The position numbers and the translations under genes were made by a program. Positions 5,969 through 5,973 of a stretch of DNA of 5,973 nucleotides are shown here, piece by piece. Under the pieces are notes generated by a model. It worked only from the letters and a program-made list of their open reading frames with translations. It was not told the DNA's origin and ran no database searches. Numbering within the stretch: position 1 is the first letter of the stretch; each line of letters starts with the position of its first letter. Source of the stretch: Bacteroidota bacterium (GTDB lineage Bacteria; Bacteroidota; Bacteroidia; Bacteroidales; FEN-979); NCBI GenBank assembly GCA_026391755.1, contig JAPLDN010000282.1:1-5973 (forward strand), in the 5' to 3' direction.

Positions 5969-5973
5969 GAATT

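Overview
The window reads as chromosomal DNA of an anaerobic, probably fermentative member of the Bacteroidota. Three intergenic or edge positions carry the -7 promoter motif TAnnTTTG typical of that phylum (376-383 plus strand; 5009-5016 and 5961-5968 minus strand). Shine-Dalgarno sequences are mostly absent. A HydG maturase implies that the cell makes an [FeFe] hydrogenase. The phylum call is an inference from promoter style and gene content, and I do not name a genus.

Layout from left to right: (1) 1-320, minus strand: N-terminal part of an EamA/DMT-type membrane transporter that runs off the left edge. (2) 402-1346, plus strand: a complete carbamate kinase, divergent from the transporter. 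(3) 1333-4974, minus strand: a tight four-gene unit, read from right to left as hydG, a small TM1266-like protein (copy A), a membrane-bound PAS/HisKA_2 sensor histidine kinase, and a second TM1266-like protein (copy B). The gaps are 9, 18 and 18 nt. (4) 4975-5069: a 95-bp intergenic stretch with a hydG promoter and a 7-bp tandem repeat. (5) 5070 to about 5963, minus strand: a second EamA/DMT transporter, whose frame is open to the right edge.

HydG supplies the Fe-CO-CN building block for the [FeFe]-hydrogenase H-cluster, and TM1266-like proteins are known as small companions of hydrogenase genes. The unusual part is that two diverged copies bracket an orphan membrane histidine kinase in one apparent operon with hydG. 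Copy B also carries four cysteines, including a CxxC. I infer a sensory or regulatory module coupled to hydrogenase maturation. No hydrogenase structural gene, HydE, HydF or response regulator lies in the window, so the signal and the output cannot be read from it. Carbamate kinase and the two transporters show no clear link to this module.
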